From NCBI RefSeq assembly GCF_000182565.1, contig NW_015971551.1, positions 213,638-277,637 on the forward strand: 64,000 bases of DNA. Reading direction: 5' to 3'. Position 1 is the stretch's first letter. Each line of letters begins with the position of its first letter. The stretch comes from Spizellomyces punctatus DAOM BR117. Its lineage: Eukaryota; Chytridiomycota; Chytridiomycetes; Spizellomycetales; Spizellomycetaceae. Shown piece by piece: positions 1 to 9,600 of the stretch. Both the position numbers and the translations under genes were made by a program. The notes under the pieces are model-generated. The model saw only the letters and a list, made by a program, of their open reading frames with translations. It did not search any database and had not been told where the DNA came from.

Positions 1-1893
1 CATTAAAATCAAACAACTTTTCCAATTCTTGGTCAACTTCCATTTCTGCTTTGTCTTTGAGTGGGTTTTCATTGTCTTGATCGGTACTCAGGGACAAGTT
101 CGTAGTAGGATATGCGTCGAGGACCACTCGCATTGCATCCGAAAAGCATCTGAGAAAGAATCTGATTAATTGGTAAGAAACCACGATGAAATGCCAGAGT
201 TCGTCCCTACTCTGAAGGCGAATCATCCCGCTTATGACGTCTGGAAAAGCAATTAAAACCCTTTCTTTGTCCAAATATCAAAATGCCCGCCAAACACATA
301 CTTTGACCCTACTCCCGGTTCACTCGAAGAAGGAAATATAGGTAGCTCTAAACAGGATTCGAACAAATCATATCAACATCCAGAGTAATCTCTTCCACCT
401 GCATCTCCATACGAAAAAGTACCTATCTGGGTAATCTTCCGTGCTCTTTTTCGACTAGTATTTTCCAAGGCAGCATACTCATGCTCATGTTCAGATTGAA
501 TCCAGTGTCCTGCCACTTGTCTGGCACTTTGCTGACTTTGAAAGTCCTCTAGGATGCTCTGTAGGTGGACTCTATCCTCCTGGGACGCTAAAGATTCTGT
601 GAACAGGTTGAGCTCAATTGATGAATCTGGCTATTGTGCAGTCTCTGAGTGACAGCCCACCGTGCAGAACTTTCTCCAAACCAGGCACTCTTTGGTCTCT
701 TCCCTCATCTTCCTCATTTTCCTTCAATTCCATCAATGGATCAATCTGTCGAATTCCTTCGACCAATGCGTTAAAGGGTGCATCACTCTCCAGCGAATCT
801 TCCGGCGGAGGAGTTTTGTTGCCAGCACGTTGGAGAAAGACTATTCGAGAGATCTCTTCAGGGTCATGGCGATTAGCAAAGATGGGGGATTCAAGACATG
901 TCATTTTTCGGGGCTGGCAAATGGTGAATATTCGGTCTCTATGACGTATTCCGCTTGCGCACTTACCGTACGGCAAAGCATCTCTTCAACTGCACGACGC
1001 ATCCCCTTCGCGCTGCATTCTCCATCCCCAGTATCAGAGACGCCAATATCGCTCGAAGTAGGCAAAACTTCTAGGAGAATATCAACCGCATCTCTTGTAG
1101 CGATAAATCCCTCGTTCCTATTCTGGAATGAGCGACGCGCCATAGCTAGAGCTTGAAAGATTAGACCTACAAGAGCAATTCTGTGCTGCTTCGTCCAACG
1201 AAGTCGTTGGTTTCAGGTATCCGCAAAAGAGGGAGCTTGGCGGACACATCCTTCAGAGATGGTGAAGGTTTGAACAATGGATAGGCGGAGGTCCCAGTGG
1301 TCTTTGCTGGTAGGATGGGCTCTTCGAGTTTGGAAAGCTTCCGTCGTCCATCCAACATGGTACCCCCTTCCCCTGCTTATTACAAACGACCTTCAGTCAC
1401 ATGTCACAAGAGTATCTTGAAACTCTACCTTTGATAGTCCTGACCAGAGCACAGTCCGCCTCCTCTTGCCACTGTCCACGAGCAATCTCCTCTAATATCG
1501 CCATATGCCCCACAAATACAACACCATCTCCTTCCTTCCGAAACATGGTTTCGTCCATCGCCCATTCCTCGTCAAGAAGGTCGTCGAGGATATCTCCCAC
1601 CTCTACATCTTCGCGTTCCAAGCCCAGGGATATTGCAAGCGCATTCAACGTCGGTAAAAGGCTTTCTGTGTCATACTCAGTATTGGGAAAGGGCGCCGCT
1701 GAGCCTCTCAGAGTACGCTGGAAGAAGTCCTCTTCCCAACCTGTGGGCATCATCAGGATTCAATTGGTTGCGGAGAGAACACAGAGCTTTGGAATTGACG
1801 CCAACCTTGATCAAAATCCAGCAGATCTTGTAACTCATTGACGACATCTTTCCTCCAGCTGTCATCTTCGTTGGGATCTATGTACAATTCCAT
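1..1893 (-). CDS. Unknown multi-exon protein, partial at left edge
   Basis: Not recognised. On the minus strand, coding sequence runs from a probable ATG at 1893 through several short exons and off the left edge. The first exon (MELYIDPNEDDSWRK...) joins at DFDQ|GWEEDFF across an intron of about 65 bp (gttggc...ccacag). Next come an acidic segment rich in Asp/Glu around 1500-1600, an exon at about 1170-1350, one at about 900-1140 (RDAVDILLEVLPTS), one at about 614-900, and C-terminal exons near 422-610, 307-354 and 1-170. The last visible part is again acidic (AEMEVDQELEKLFDFN). The exons look helical with no membrane segment or catalytic motif I can name. It could be a helical-repeat scaffold protein, but this is a guess. 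Exon borders inside the gene are approximate, and the 3' end lies outside the window. Confidence 0.5.
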
Positions 1894-2430
1894 ATCGAGG
1901 GTCGTCCGTTTGGTGGGAAGTTGGCGAGCAGCTGCAAGATCAGATCGGATGTGTCATCCAATATACCCATTTTTGGATGTAATGAATCACTGTATCTCAC
2001 GTGGTCAAAACAGCTCCATGACAACAAGAAGCAAATACAAGCTGTCGAGTGAGAAACTCTCCAAACTTCAAGTTATCAATGCAGTCTTATCTGGATGACA
2101 CTGTTATTAGACTGTCTTGTCCTAAACTGACTGCGGAGAGCGAACGATAAACTTCCCAACTGCAGACTCTCTCGCTGTTGTAGGTCTCTTGGGATCTTCA
2201 GGTTGGCGAGATGAGTTTGAGTTGGGTGGACAGAATGTGTTGAGACTGGGACGGGCCCGCCATAGGGTTTAGTTATCAACACTTTTCTCTGCCATCATTC
2301 TTTCTTGCCAAAATACTACATTTTCCTTTCACATAAAGCCTTCTCTTACCCAGCAACCTCCCCCTTGAGGTGTTAATTGTTTTTCTTATGAACCTCCTCA
2401 GCAATCGGTGTCCCCCCTCACCTCTGCAAG
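1894..2430. other. Intergenic, nothing recognised
   Basis: Upstream region of the minus-strand gene that starts at 1893. No ORF with family similarity, RNA gene or repeat was seen. Confidence 0.4.
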
Positions 2431-2433
2431 CAA

Positions 2434-3165
2434 CCATGCCTCCAAAGCTCTCGCTAGACTTCTCTCGAGTGGATACACGCTCCTCTGCATAAAAAAAGTT
2501 GATTCACTGCGCATTCAGCGACTTTTTTGACCGCTGGAAAAAGGTCATCCTCGGTATGGGCGACAGAGGGATCGTTGAATCGGTCTCTTACGAGGCTATC
2601 CGTGCCCGTTTGTAGATTGCCACGCGTGATGTGGAAGAGTTCATCCACGTCAAGCAAGTTTTTGTCTTCACCAAGCGCAGGGAAGAGTGTTTCGGCTTGA
2701 TGAACGGGACGTATTCGAACTGTCAAAACGGGCACGTCTCACTGTAAATTGTATGATCTTCCCACACTATGTAGACAGCAAAGATGGAATGCCTTCTGCG
2801 ACTGGGTTTTTGCAATGTCATCGATACAATTCTTCCTGCAAGCATTGTCCTCACCACAATTCTAATGGTGAAAACACACTGGAGAAATGTTATGAGAACG
2901 CTTTCGCTGGATTTTGATCTCAACCCCAAGGCCCCATCGGATCGAGGTTGACACCTAGCTAGTAAAACCACTGAGTTGAAGATGCGCGTGATTTCCTAGG
3001 ACGATGGGTTGTTGGAATAAGATAGATTTGTGGATAGCTCAACCTGTATTTTTCCTACTCATTTTATAGGGGCGCTGGTGCATTTAGTATCGTGTACAAA
3101 GCAATTGATACCAAAACAAATTATTTGGTCGCACTCAAACTCATGTTGGTGGACAACGATGCATA
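2434..3165 (+). pseudogene. Degraded region ending in a protein-kinase N-lobe fragment
   Basis: At 3067-3165, after a splice-acceptor-like ttttatag, the plus strand reads GAGAFSIVYKAIDTKTN then LVALKLMLVDNDA and a stop. This is the glycine loop (GxGxFSxVY) and the VALK strand with the ATP-binding lysine of a eukaryotic protein kinase. No catalytic loop (HRD) or DFG motif follows, because the frame ends at TAA inside a dispersed repeat. Upstream, 2434-2950 contains only short frames broken by stops on both strands, so the rest of the kinase is absent or decayed. The fragment is directly preceded by a copy of the 3' end of the neighbouring HD gene, so the stretch is a patchwork of gene pieces. 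The kinase family is not identifiable from about 30 residues. Confidence 0.5.
2952..3038 (+). repeat. Partial copy of the HD-gene 3' end
   Basis: This stretch matches 4415-4499, the last codons and 3' flank of the HD-domain gene, almost throughout. It includes the run from gttgaagatgcgcgtgattt to the TAG stop and the flank up to tggatagc, with a few substitutions and small indels. It lies upstream of the intact gene in the same orientation, as expected if a second tandem copy has been mostly deleted. Confidence 0.85.
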
Positions 3166-3277
3166 AATCAACTCTGCAGGTTTGTAAAGTACAATATTAC
3201 TTTGTTTAATCACAAAAAAACAAAACAAAACAACAATATAGTCTAAGCATGGGGATGGGTAGTACCTCCATCACACC
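3146..3277 (+). repeat. Dispersed repeat, copy A (about 130 bp)
   Basis: Near-identical to 10885-11013 about 7.7 kb away, same orientation. The shared block starts near tggtggaca.cgatg, passes through ataaatcaactctgca, gtttgtaaagtacaatatta and an A/C-rich run (acaaaacaaaacaacaatat), and ends near ctccatcacacca. Copy A carries two extra A residues in the A-rich run. The segment from gtttgtaaag to acaatatag looks like an intron, with GT start and AG end. No terminal inverted repeat or target duplication is evident. Confidence 0.85.
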
Positions 3278-3444
3278 AGATGCCCCGTCCCTTAGCTAAA
3301 ATGGTTGCTTCCGTAACAATGCGCTCGGAGCCAACCTCCGTCCCCGGGAGCGGGAAGCATGATGGACGGCAGGCTTGATGAAGCTCTGCTGCGTCACGTG
3401 CGATGACAGCATCAGAACACCCCCTAGAGTAGAGTGATCGCAAG

Positions 3445-4461
3445 ATGCACCGGTCGCAAACGATCACGAGGAGCGACGATGGCTCGCTCACCGTAGTAGA
3501 TGGCATCCACGGCACGGTCAGAATCACCGAGGATGTCCTCATTCGCCTCATCTACTCCCCGGCCGTCCAGCGTCTAGGGGGTGTGCTTCAGCATGGAATC
3601 ACCGGTTTGCTCGCCATGACGCCGCCAGTCACTCGTTTGGAGCACAGCGTTGGTGCGATGCTTCTTGTCCGCAAACTCGGTGCCAGTTTGAAAGAGCAGA
3701 TTGCCTCTCTTCTTCACGATATCAGCCATACGGCATTGAGCCACGTTGTCGACCATGCGTTTCGCGGAACAGAAAGTTACCACGAGCTGCAGAAAGAGAG
3801 TTATCTGTTGAGCACTGAGCTTCCCGAACTGCTCAAGTCATTCGGCTACGATTGGCGGGACTTCCTCAAGGAGGAGGACTATCCGCTACTGGAGCAAGAC
3901 TCTCCAAAGCTGTGTGCTGATCGTCTGGACTACGGACTGCGTGATTGCTTGGCATTTGATAAATTGAGCGAATCCGAAGTCCAACGAACTCTGGAAAACT
4001 TGAGGGTAGCGGAAAATTGCATTGTATGCTCGGACCCCCAGGTAGCGAGAGTTCTTGCTGAGGCATACATGGCCACCGATCGCGATGTGTACGGAAATCC
4101 GGAGCACATCGGCTTGTATGAACTCGCTGGGGCGGTCATCAAGGATGCTGTGGATCGAGGCTACATTACCAAAGAGCACTTGTGGCTTCAAGATACAGAA
4201 TTCTGGTCAATCTTGTCAGCCATCCCAAACGAAGAGCTTAGTACCAGAATAGGGCTGATTGTTCCGACCACCCGCTTTCAGGAAGTGGTTGATGGAAGTC
4301 ACGATCTTAGTTTCCGCCCTAAGGTTAGGACAATTGATCCAGGAGTAGTGAGGGATGGTGTCACGGTCCCCTTATCGACCATTGATCCAACATATAAGCG
4401 GATACGGGAAGAGTACCTAGCTAGTAAAACAAGGGAGTTGAAGATGCGCGTGATTTCCTAG
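3445..4461 (+). CDS. HD-domain phosphohydrolase (dNTPase/SAMHD1-like superfamily), intronless
   Basis: 338 residues in a single exon starting at ATG 3445. HD-superfamily metal-binding signatures are in order: RLEHSVGAMLL (about residues 64-74, first His), ASLLHDISHTALSHVVDH (about 87-104, the HD pair) and CADRLDYGLRD (about 157-167, the last Asp). This spacing is that of bacterial HD phosphohydrolases related to dGTP triphosphohydrolases and SAMHD1, which hydrolyse (d)NTPs or related phosphoesters. The substrate here is unknown. The absence of introns contrasts with most neighbours and is compatible with acquisition from bacteria, though that is inference. No signal or membrane segment is visible. 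The gene sits in a gene-poor region, and pieces of its own 3' and 5' ends are found at 2952-3038 and, inverted, at 5639-5660. Confidence 0.8.
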   Translation: MHRSQTITRSDDGSLTVVDGIHGTVRITEDVLIRLIYSPAVQRLGGVLQHGITGLLAMTPPVTRLEHSVGAMLLVRKLGASLKEQIASLLHDISHTALSHVVDHAFRGTESYHELQKESYLLSTELPELLKSFGYDWRDFLKEEDYPLLEQDSPKLCADRLDYGLRDCLAFDKLSESEVQRTLENLRVAENCIVCSDPQVARVLAEAYMATDRDVYGNPEHIGLYELAGAVIKDAVDRGYITKEHLWLQDTEFWSILSAIPNEELSTRIGLIVPTTRFQEVVDGSHDLSFRPKVRTIDPGVVRDGVTVPLSTIDPTYKRIREEYLASKTRELKMRVIS

Positions 4462-4499
4462 GACGATGGGTCGTTGAATACTATAGATTGGTGGATAGC

Positions 4500-5004
4500 A
4501 CTAGAGGTGAAAGGTGCATCATCAACGCATCGATCTATTATAACATCAGCTTCTTTGGTGGACGCGGCAATGAAGTCACAAAGTCGGGTGACGATTGACA
4601 TCTTTGTTTGGCTGCATTTTCAATATATCATAGGAATACTGCAAACATTGGGTTGGGAGCACAGCCAGGACAAGTACAAGTAGCAAGTCTTTGTTAGGAA
4701 TACATATGTGGGCAGAAAAAAGACTGTCAGTCTGCAGATAGATGTGGCCATTGGATCGAATGAGATGAAATGCAAGATGTCCCTCGATTTAGGCAAATGA
4801 ACTATGGTTCGATGCACAAAAGATGCTCAACGGGTCCAATATGTGCGCCCATACTATGAAAACGGGTCCAATATGTGCAGCCATGAACGGGATTGCAATT
4901 ACTATCCCTTTGCGGCCATCTATGAGAGGAATATTCGGCAACTGCATGACTCAATATATTGACTCAGTTTTTCTATATAAACCCCCCTCTTCTTCTTCCC
5001 TCTT
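4500..5004. other. Non-coding stretch with a short direct repeat
   Basis: No gene recognised. The 18-bp sequence aacgggtccaatatgtgc occurs exactly at 4829-4846 and 4861-4878 (period 32 bp). It is followed by a TATA-like box (ctatataaacc, about 4974-4984) and a C/T-rich leader that precede the small spliced ORF at 5060. Confidence 0.5.
4829..4878 (+). repeat. Two exact 18-bp direct repeats
   Basis: aacgggtccaatatgtgc is repeated with a 32-bp period, about 100 bp upstream of the TATA-like box of the small spliced ORF. It may be a regulatory repeat or a remnant of a terminal repeat. The second copy of the element at 63 kb does not show it. Confidence 0.7.
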
Positions 5005-5348
5005 GTTTCTTTATCCCTCAACTCGCAAGCATCTGCCCAATGCTCTCTCAAAGTCCATCATGAGAATACTGCTCTGGTGTCGAGGACCTCATCCGCCTGA
5101 CAACAACAACATAACCCCTTGCAAATGCCGCTACTACTATATTGCTACGATTGCAGGTATATCCTTATGATTTTTCCCACGCGCGTATTACCCAGTCTAA
5201 TTCTGATTTTATGTAGTATCTGAAACATCCTCCGACTAAGAATTTCGGAATCAAAGGGCGAGTAGGATTTCTCTCGTGGTGGTGGGCGCTAGTTACCCGG
5301 TTAGAACAACCGTAATGTATTGCATGTATAATTCCCTAGTAGTAGTTA
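5005..5348 (+). repeat. Dispersed spliced element, copy 1
   Basis: About 340 bp shared with 63015-63370. The homology includes a C/T-rich leader after a TATA box, a short ORF, an intron and a well-conserved non-coding 3' part containing acccggttagaacaaccgta and tgtattgcatgt. The non-coding 3' part is at least as similar between the copies as the coding part, so this could be a repeat such as a solo terminal repeat or a non-autonomous retroelement rather than a conserved protein gene. It diverges abruptly after ctagtagtagtt. Confidence 0.7.
5060..5239 (+). CDS. Small spliced ORF, copy 1 (39 aa, truncated relative to copy 2)
   Basis: ATG at 5060; exon 1 is 5060-5156, the intron is 5157-5216 (gtatat...atgtag) and exon 2 is 5217-5239. 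The 32 exon-1 residues (MRILLWCRGPHPP..., ending YYYIATIA) match copy 2 at 63080 at 25 of 32 positions. One extra A in the run at 5222-5225 shifts the frame, so this copy stops after SETSSD, whereas copy 2 continues to 56 residues. A TATA-like box lies about 80 bp upstream. No known family was recognised. Whether it is translated is unknown; see the repeat entry for the alternative. Confidence 0.35.
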
Positions 5349-6180
5349 CCAGGATTGATGTAGTCCTTTAGATTTCACGCTCTTACTGTACTCACATCTG
5401 CGATCAGAAATGATCAAAGATGACTACATTATTTGGAGCTTTTCAATACATCAGCTGTGTAATATTGGACCACTATTTCGGTTATGCCTCTTAATGGTTC
5501 AATTATGTTATGTGCCTATGCTGTGTTATAACATATATAACTGGAGCTAAATGGAAATAGTTATTAGACATATTTATTAGATAGTTTTTAGTATGTTACA
5601 GTGGCAAAACTCAAATGCCAGACAGCAGCATGGGCATGGTCGCTCCTCGTGATCGTTTGCAAAGCCATTTGGCAAATGCTTATAATTGTATGAACAGGCA
5701 AAATCATAAATTTCTTGAGATCACACAGCCGTTTTGCGTTTTCTCGTTTTTTGCCCGTTTGCTGATATCAATGCATCGTGAATCGTGATGAGCGTTCATG
5801 GATGCTTGAGCAAGCCATGTTTCTCTCTTTTGCTTCTCCCGCCGTAATTTTTACAATAAAACAAGAAATGTTCCTGCCGCTTTCAATAAAGAAATCGACG
5901 GTCCAAAAAGGTTGCATCAACGACCATGCTGCAAGACGGACATATACGGACACACGCGAACAAAAAACCCACGCGTGTTGCTAATCCGAATCTGGACAAA
6001 AATCAAACGATCTGCGTTTTCACACTTCCAACGTCATTCCACTGAAAAGGAAATCGCATGCGAATTTCGGGAAGCAGCTCGGGGCCTCGTCAAAAACGGG
6101 AACGACGGGGGAAGAAGAAGAAGAAGGGGAGGGAAAAATAAAAAAAGTAAAAGATACACGTGAAGTAGGAGGAGAGCCTT
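5349..6180. other. Intergenic, AT-rich, with an inverted HD-gene fragment
   Basis: No gene recognised. Positions 5639-5660 are an exact 22-bp reverse-complement match to 3456-3477, the start of the HD-domain coding region. A purine-rich run lies at about 6108-6150. Confidence 0.5.
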
Positions 6181-6636
6181 GTCGCTTGTCACCCGATGGG
6201 CGGTTTCTCGCTTTTATTTCCCTCCCATCGTCTTGTTGTGTGTCTCTAGTTTTTGTAAACCTCATCTTGCGCGCTTGCAGGTCATCTCCCCCCATTTCCA
6301 TCTGCGGGTTGTTCTTTCAAAGATTGCAGCGACCATTCACGCGTCTGTCCTTTCGCACCAGACCATCATTGCTGCTCACTGTTCCTCATCTGCAAGCAAA
6401 TGCACACACTCTCTTCTTTCTATTCATACCTCATCTTGCACAACTCCTATTCTCCCTACGACTGATAATTAACATCTGGACAGCTCAGAACGCTGGTTCA
6501 TCAATCATTAATTCCATTTGATTTACTTCTGCATTTATTCGTTCCTCTGTCATTTCCATCGCTTTGTCTGATACAGTTGAAGAACCTCTATTGTCAGCTG
6601 GCAAACTGATTCCCGAGTATAACTAAGAAACTACAC
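6181..6636 (+). promoter_or_regulatory. Probable promoter/5' leader of the Inp1-like/11-mer gene
   Basis: A C/T-rich stretch upstream of the ATG at 6637, with long runs of ttcctctgtcatttcc type. No clear TATA box. It is called only by position and composition. Confidence 0.3.
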
Positions 6637-9600
6637 ATGTCCCGTGCTCGCTCAGCGACCCCGACGTCGCCCGTTGGACCTCGGAACGGCGATGCGGCGC
6701 GACTTTCTCAGCTATCTGTCGCTACCAGTGGATCAACCTCATCCCTTTTCTCGTCAAGTGACGACGAGGGAGGGCTCGCGACGCGAATGATTCGCATTGC
6801 TGGCGCTGTCTGCTCCAGAGTGGATGGACAGGGCAATCAGCGTGGACAAGCTGTTGAAGGGGAATGTAAGCTGCTGACAGTTGGAATGCCTGGCTTTGAG
6901 ATGGTAGGTTAAAGCAACCTTCCTGTTCTACCAGTATGTACTGGATCTTTAATGCAATCTTTTCTTCCTTACAATTTACTTAGTTATATCTCAACATTGA
7001 CGCATCCATATCGCACCCACTGCTGCCAAGCGCCAAAGTCTATAAAGACGGACCTAACGCATTCGTGTTTCCTCTGGAAGACGGACTCGGATATCATGTC
7101 CAATTTCCCAGGTTCGTAAAGCTTCAAATTACACTTTTTTTTTTTAAAAATAACATGTTGACGATTGTCTTGCATAGTGCATCCAAACGTGAGATTGAGC
7201 GATTTGAGCGGTATCTTCGACGTCGCAATATCCGTGTGTCTAGCAGACGTCGTCCAACTCCCAGGAAGCAAAGCTCCACCCATCCCTCTTCAACGACAGA
7301 CTTGTCTTCATCTGCTACAGCTTCTGTATCCCCTGAACGCCAATCGCAACAGCGGCGAAATGCGCGAAAGGAGAGGCGCCGTAAAGATCTCACACGTGAA
7401 TTGTCTCATGAGCCCCCGCAACGCCGATCGCCAGAGGTGCCTCAGGATTTGATTCCGGAAGTACAACAACCGGCAGCAAGCGAAAGATTATCGGAAGTGA
7501 AGGCTCGTCTTTCACCAAATCGGCTAGAGGGACGGGTTCAGGAAGTGAAAACGCGACAGCAACGGGAACTGTCTCAGGAAAGGCCCAAGGAACAGCTCAC
7601 CAAAGATATCTCCAAAATCGTCCCCCCTCGGAAGGAATCTGTAAAGCTTGGCGGTAGTGGAACATTCTCAGCACTCGAATTAGATTTCGGAAATCCACAA
7701 CCTGCTTCTACATCTGCTGCAAGTGGTAAGGAGAGCCAGGAACGAGTCAACCACGAAAATTCAGAATTGGGCAAATCTGAGAACCTTGGATATGGCCGGG
7801 AGTGGAACTGGCCAGATCATGCAAGCGCTTCAAACAAGTCTTCTATAAGGTCAAAGTCCAAACGTCAGGCGAAGATTCTTGATCTGAACCTCGAGTCTGT
7901 CCACACTTTGATGGAAGCAACCGAGAAAGAGACCAAGAGTCGACGTTGCGCGGCGTGTCCGCCAGATGGTGGCGATAAAGTCAAGTCGCCGACCCGTCAT
8001 GTTGGACACAAATTGGAGCAATCTGCCAAATCGAGAGGATTATCGCGCCGTGTTTCGAGGGAGCCCATGATCGGGTCCGATGCAAGCCTGGAAGCGAAGC
8101 TTCCCGAGCTTGATGCTCAACCGGTACAACAGATTAGTCAGCGCCCTAACGAGAACAAGGAAACGGCTGAACCGCGCCGATCCACTGATTCTGTAACCGA
8201 CCGTATTCAGGCTCTTGCCAGTGAACTCGCCGGGGAGCTTCAAGGGGTTGATGGTGTGCTAGCAAATAAGATACCAAACTCAAGGATCAAGTCAGAAGTC
8301 ACCACATCGGTAAAGACCGAACAGGTCACCATGACCCGTCCGGATGCCGAAGATACCCCTACTCAGACAGCTATAGCCGTTGCAGCCGAGCCTTCACCGG
8401 CCAAAACGGAAGCGACTCCCTCTTTCGAGTCTCAACTTGAGAAGATTGCAGTATCGCCAGCTGCGCGTGATGCGATCAAGTCTGCTGGAACATCGCGAGC
8501 CTCTGATCCTATCAGCCCACTGGTTTTGGATGCTTTAGCAAAGGTATTACAAGCTGGCATGCATACTAGTCCCGTTGCCGAGAAGGAGTCGCCGTTCCAG
8601 AGCACTGAATGGGCGAGTACCACCACTGCTTTTGCTGCCGAGGGTGATACGTCGGTTTCAGGACCTGATGTTCCCCCAAAGGATGTGGAAGAAGTATCTC
8701 TTCCTAATGAACAGGCTCCAATTCCTCCTCCCAAGAACGCAAACTCGGACAGTGAAAACTCTTCCGATGCCGAACTTGACATACGAGGTGAAAATGGCAA
8801 AGTTGAATCGATGAAAGTCCAATGGGAAGATACTATTGGCAGGGGCGATCATCTCAAGGCCAGCAAACGACCGGTGTCGGTTATGTTGACCAAGCTTGCC
8901 AGCAAAAAGTCTCTGCATCTGATGAAAAATCGCTACGAGGCCATCGCTAGTGGAGCTACCCCTGAGGAAATTCCCAACCCACCAGACTACACTGTGGTTC
9001 CGGAAGATGACCTTCTTTCTGTGGAGAGTCCTGAGGAGGTGACGGAAGCTGCCCAAACTGTCCCTGAGGCAATTGCCGACACACCTGCGGCCCCAACGAA
9101 TGAAAAGCCTCGAACAGGCTTGCTTTCATACACCTTCGATTTAGCCCGTTCGGGCACGGACTTTGCACTGTCTACAAGCAAAGCCGCCGTATCGCTTCCT
9201 GTCACCGCCACAAAGGCCATGGTTGGTTTCGGCGTTCAGACAACCAAAGCGGCGGTCGCTCTCCCTGTCACCGCTACAAAAGCAGCGTTCGATATTGGCA
9301 TGCAAACAGGCAAAGCCGCGGTCGCCCTTCCTGGAACTGTTATCACTATGGGTGTTGATACAACCAAGGCTGTTGTCGCAGCTGGAATGGACACGACTGC
9401 TGCTGTTGCGGAGAGGGGGCGTGCTGTTGTAGGATCTGGAATAGAAGTAGGTCGGTCGGTCGCTGACAGAGGAAAGGCGGCAATGAGCTCAGGTGTGGAA
9501 GCCGCCAGAGCACGGCTTCAGAAAGGCGTGGATAACGGTATGATTGTAGCTGGTAAGGGGCGTGCTATCGTCGACTCTGGAACGAACACTGCCATGGAAC

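Noticed and set aside
340-360. B-box-like gttcgaatcc on the minus strand, possible tRNA
   Set aside because: No A box, acceptor stem or anticodon arm can be folded around it; it falls inside an intron of the left-edge gene.
3574-4191. Antisense frames across the HD gene
   Set aside because: The sense frame carries all HD motifs; the antisense frames have no recognisable domain.
4823-5170. 115-residue frame over mini-element copy 1
   Set aside because: It starts upstream of the TATA-like box and reads into the intron; only the part from 5060 is shared with copy 2.
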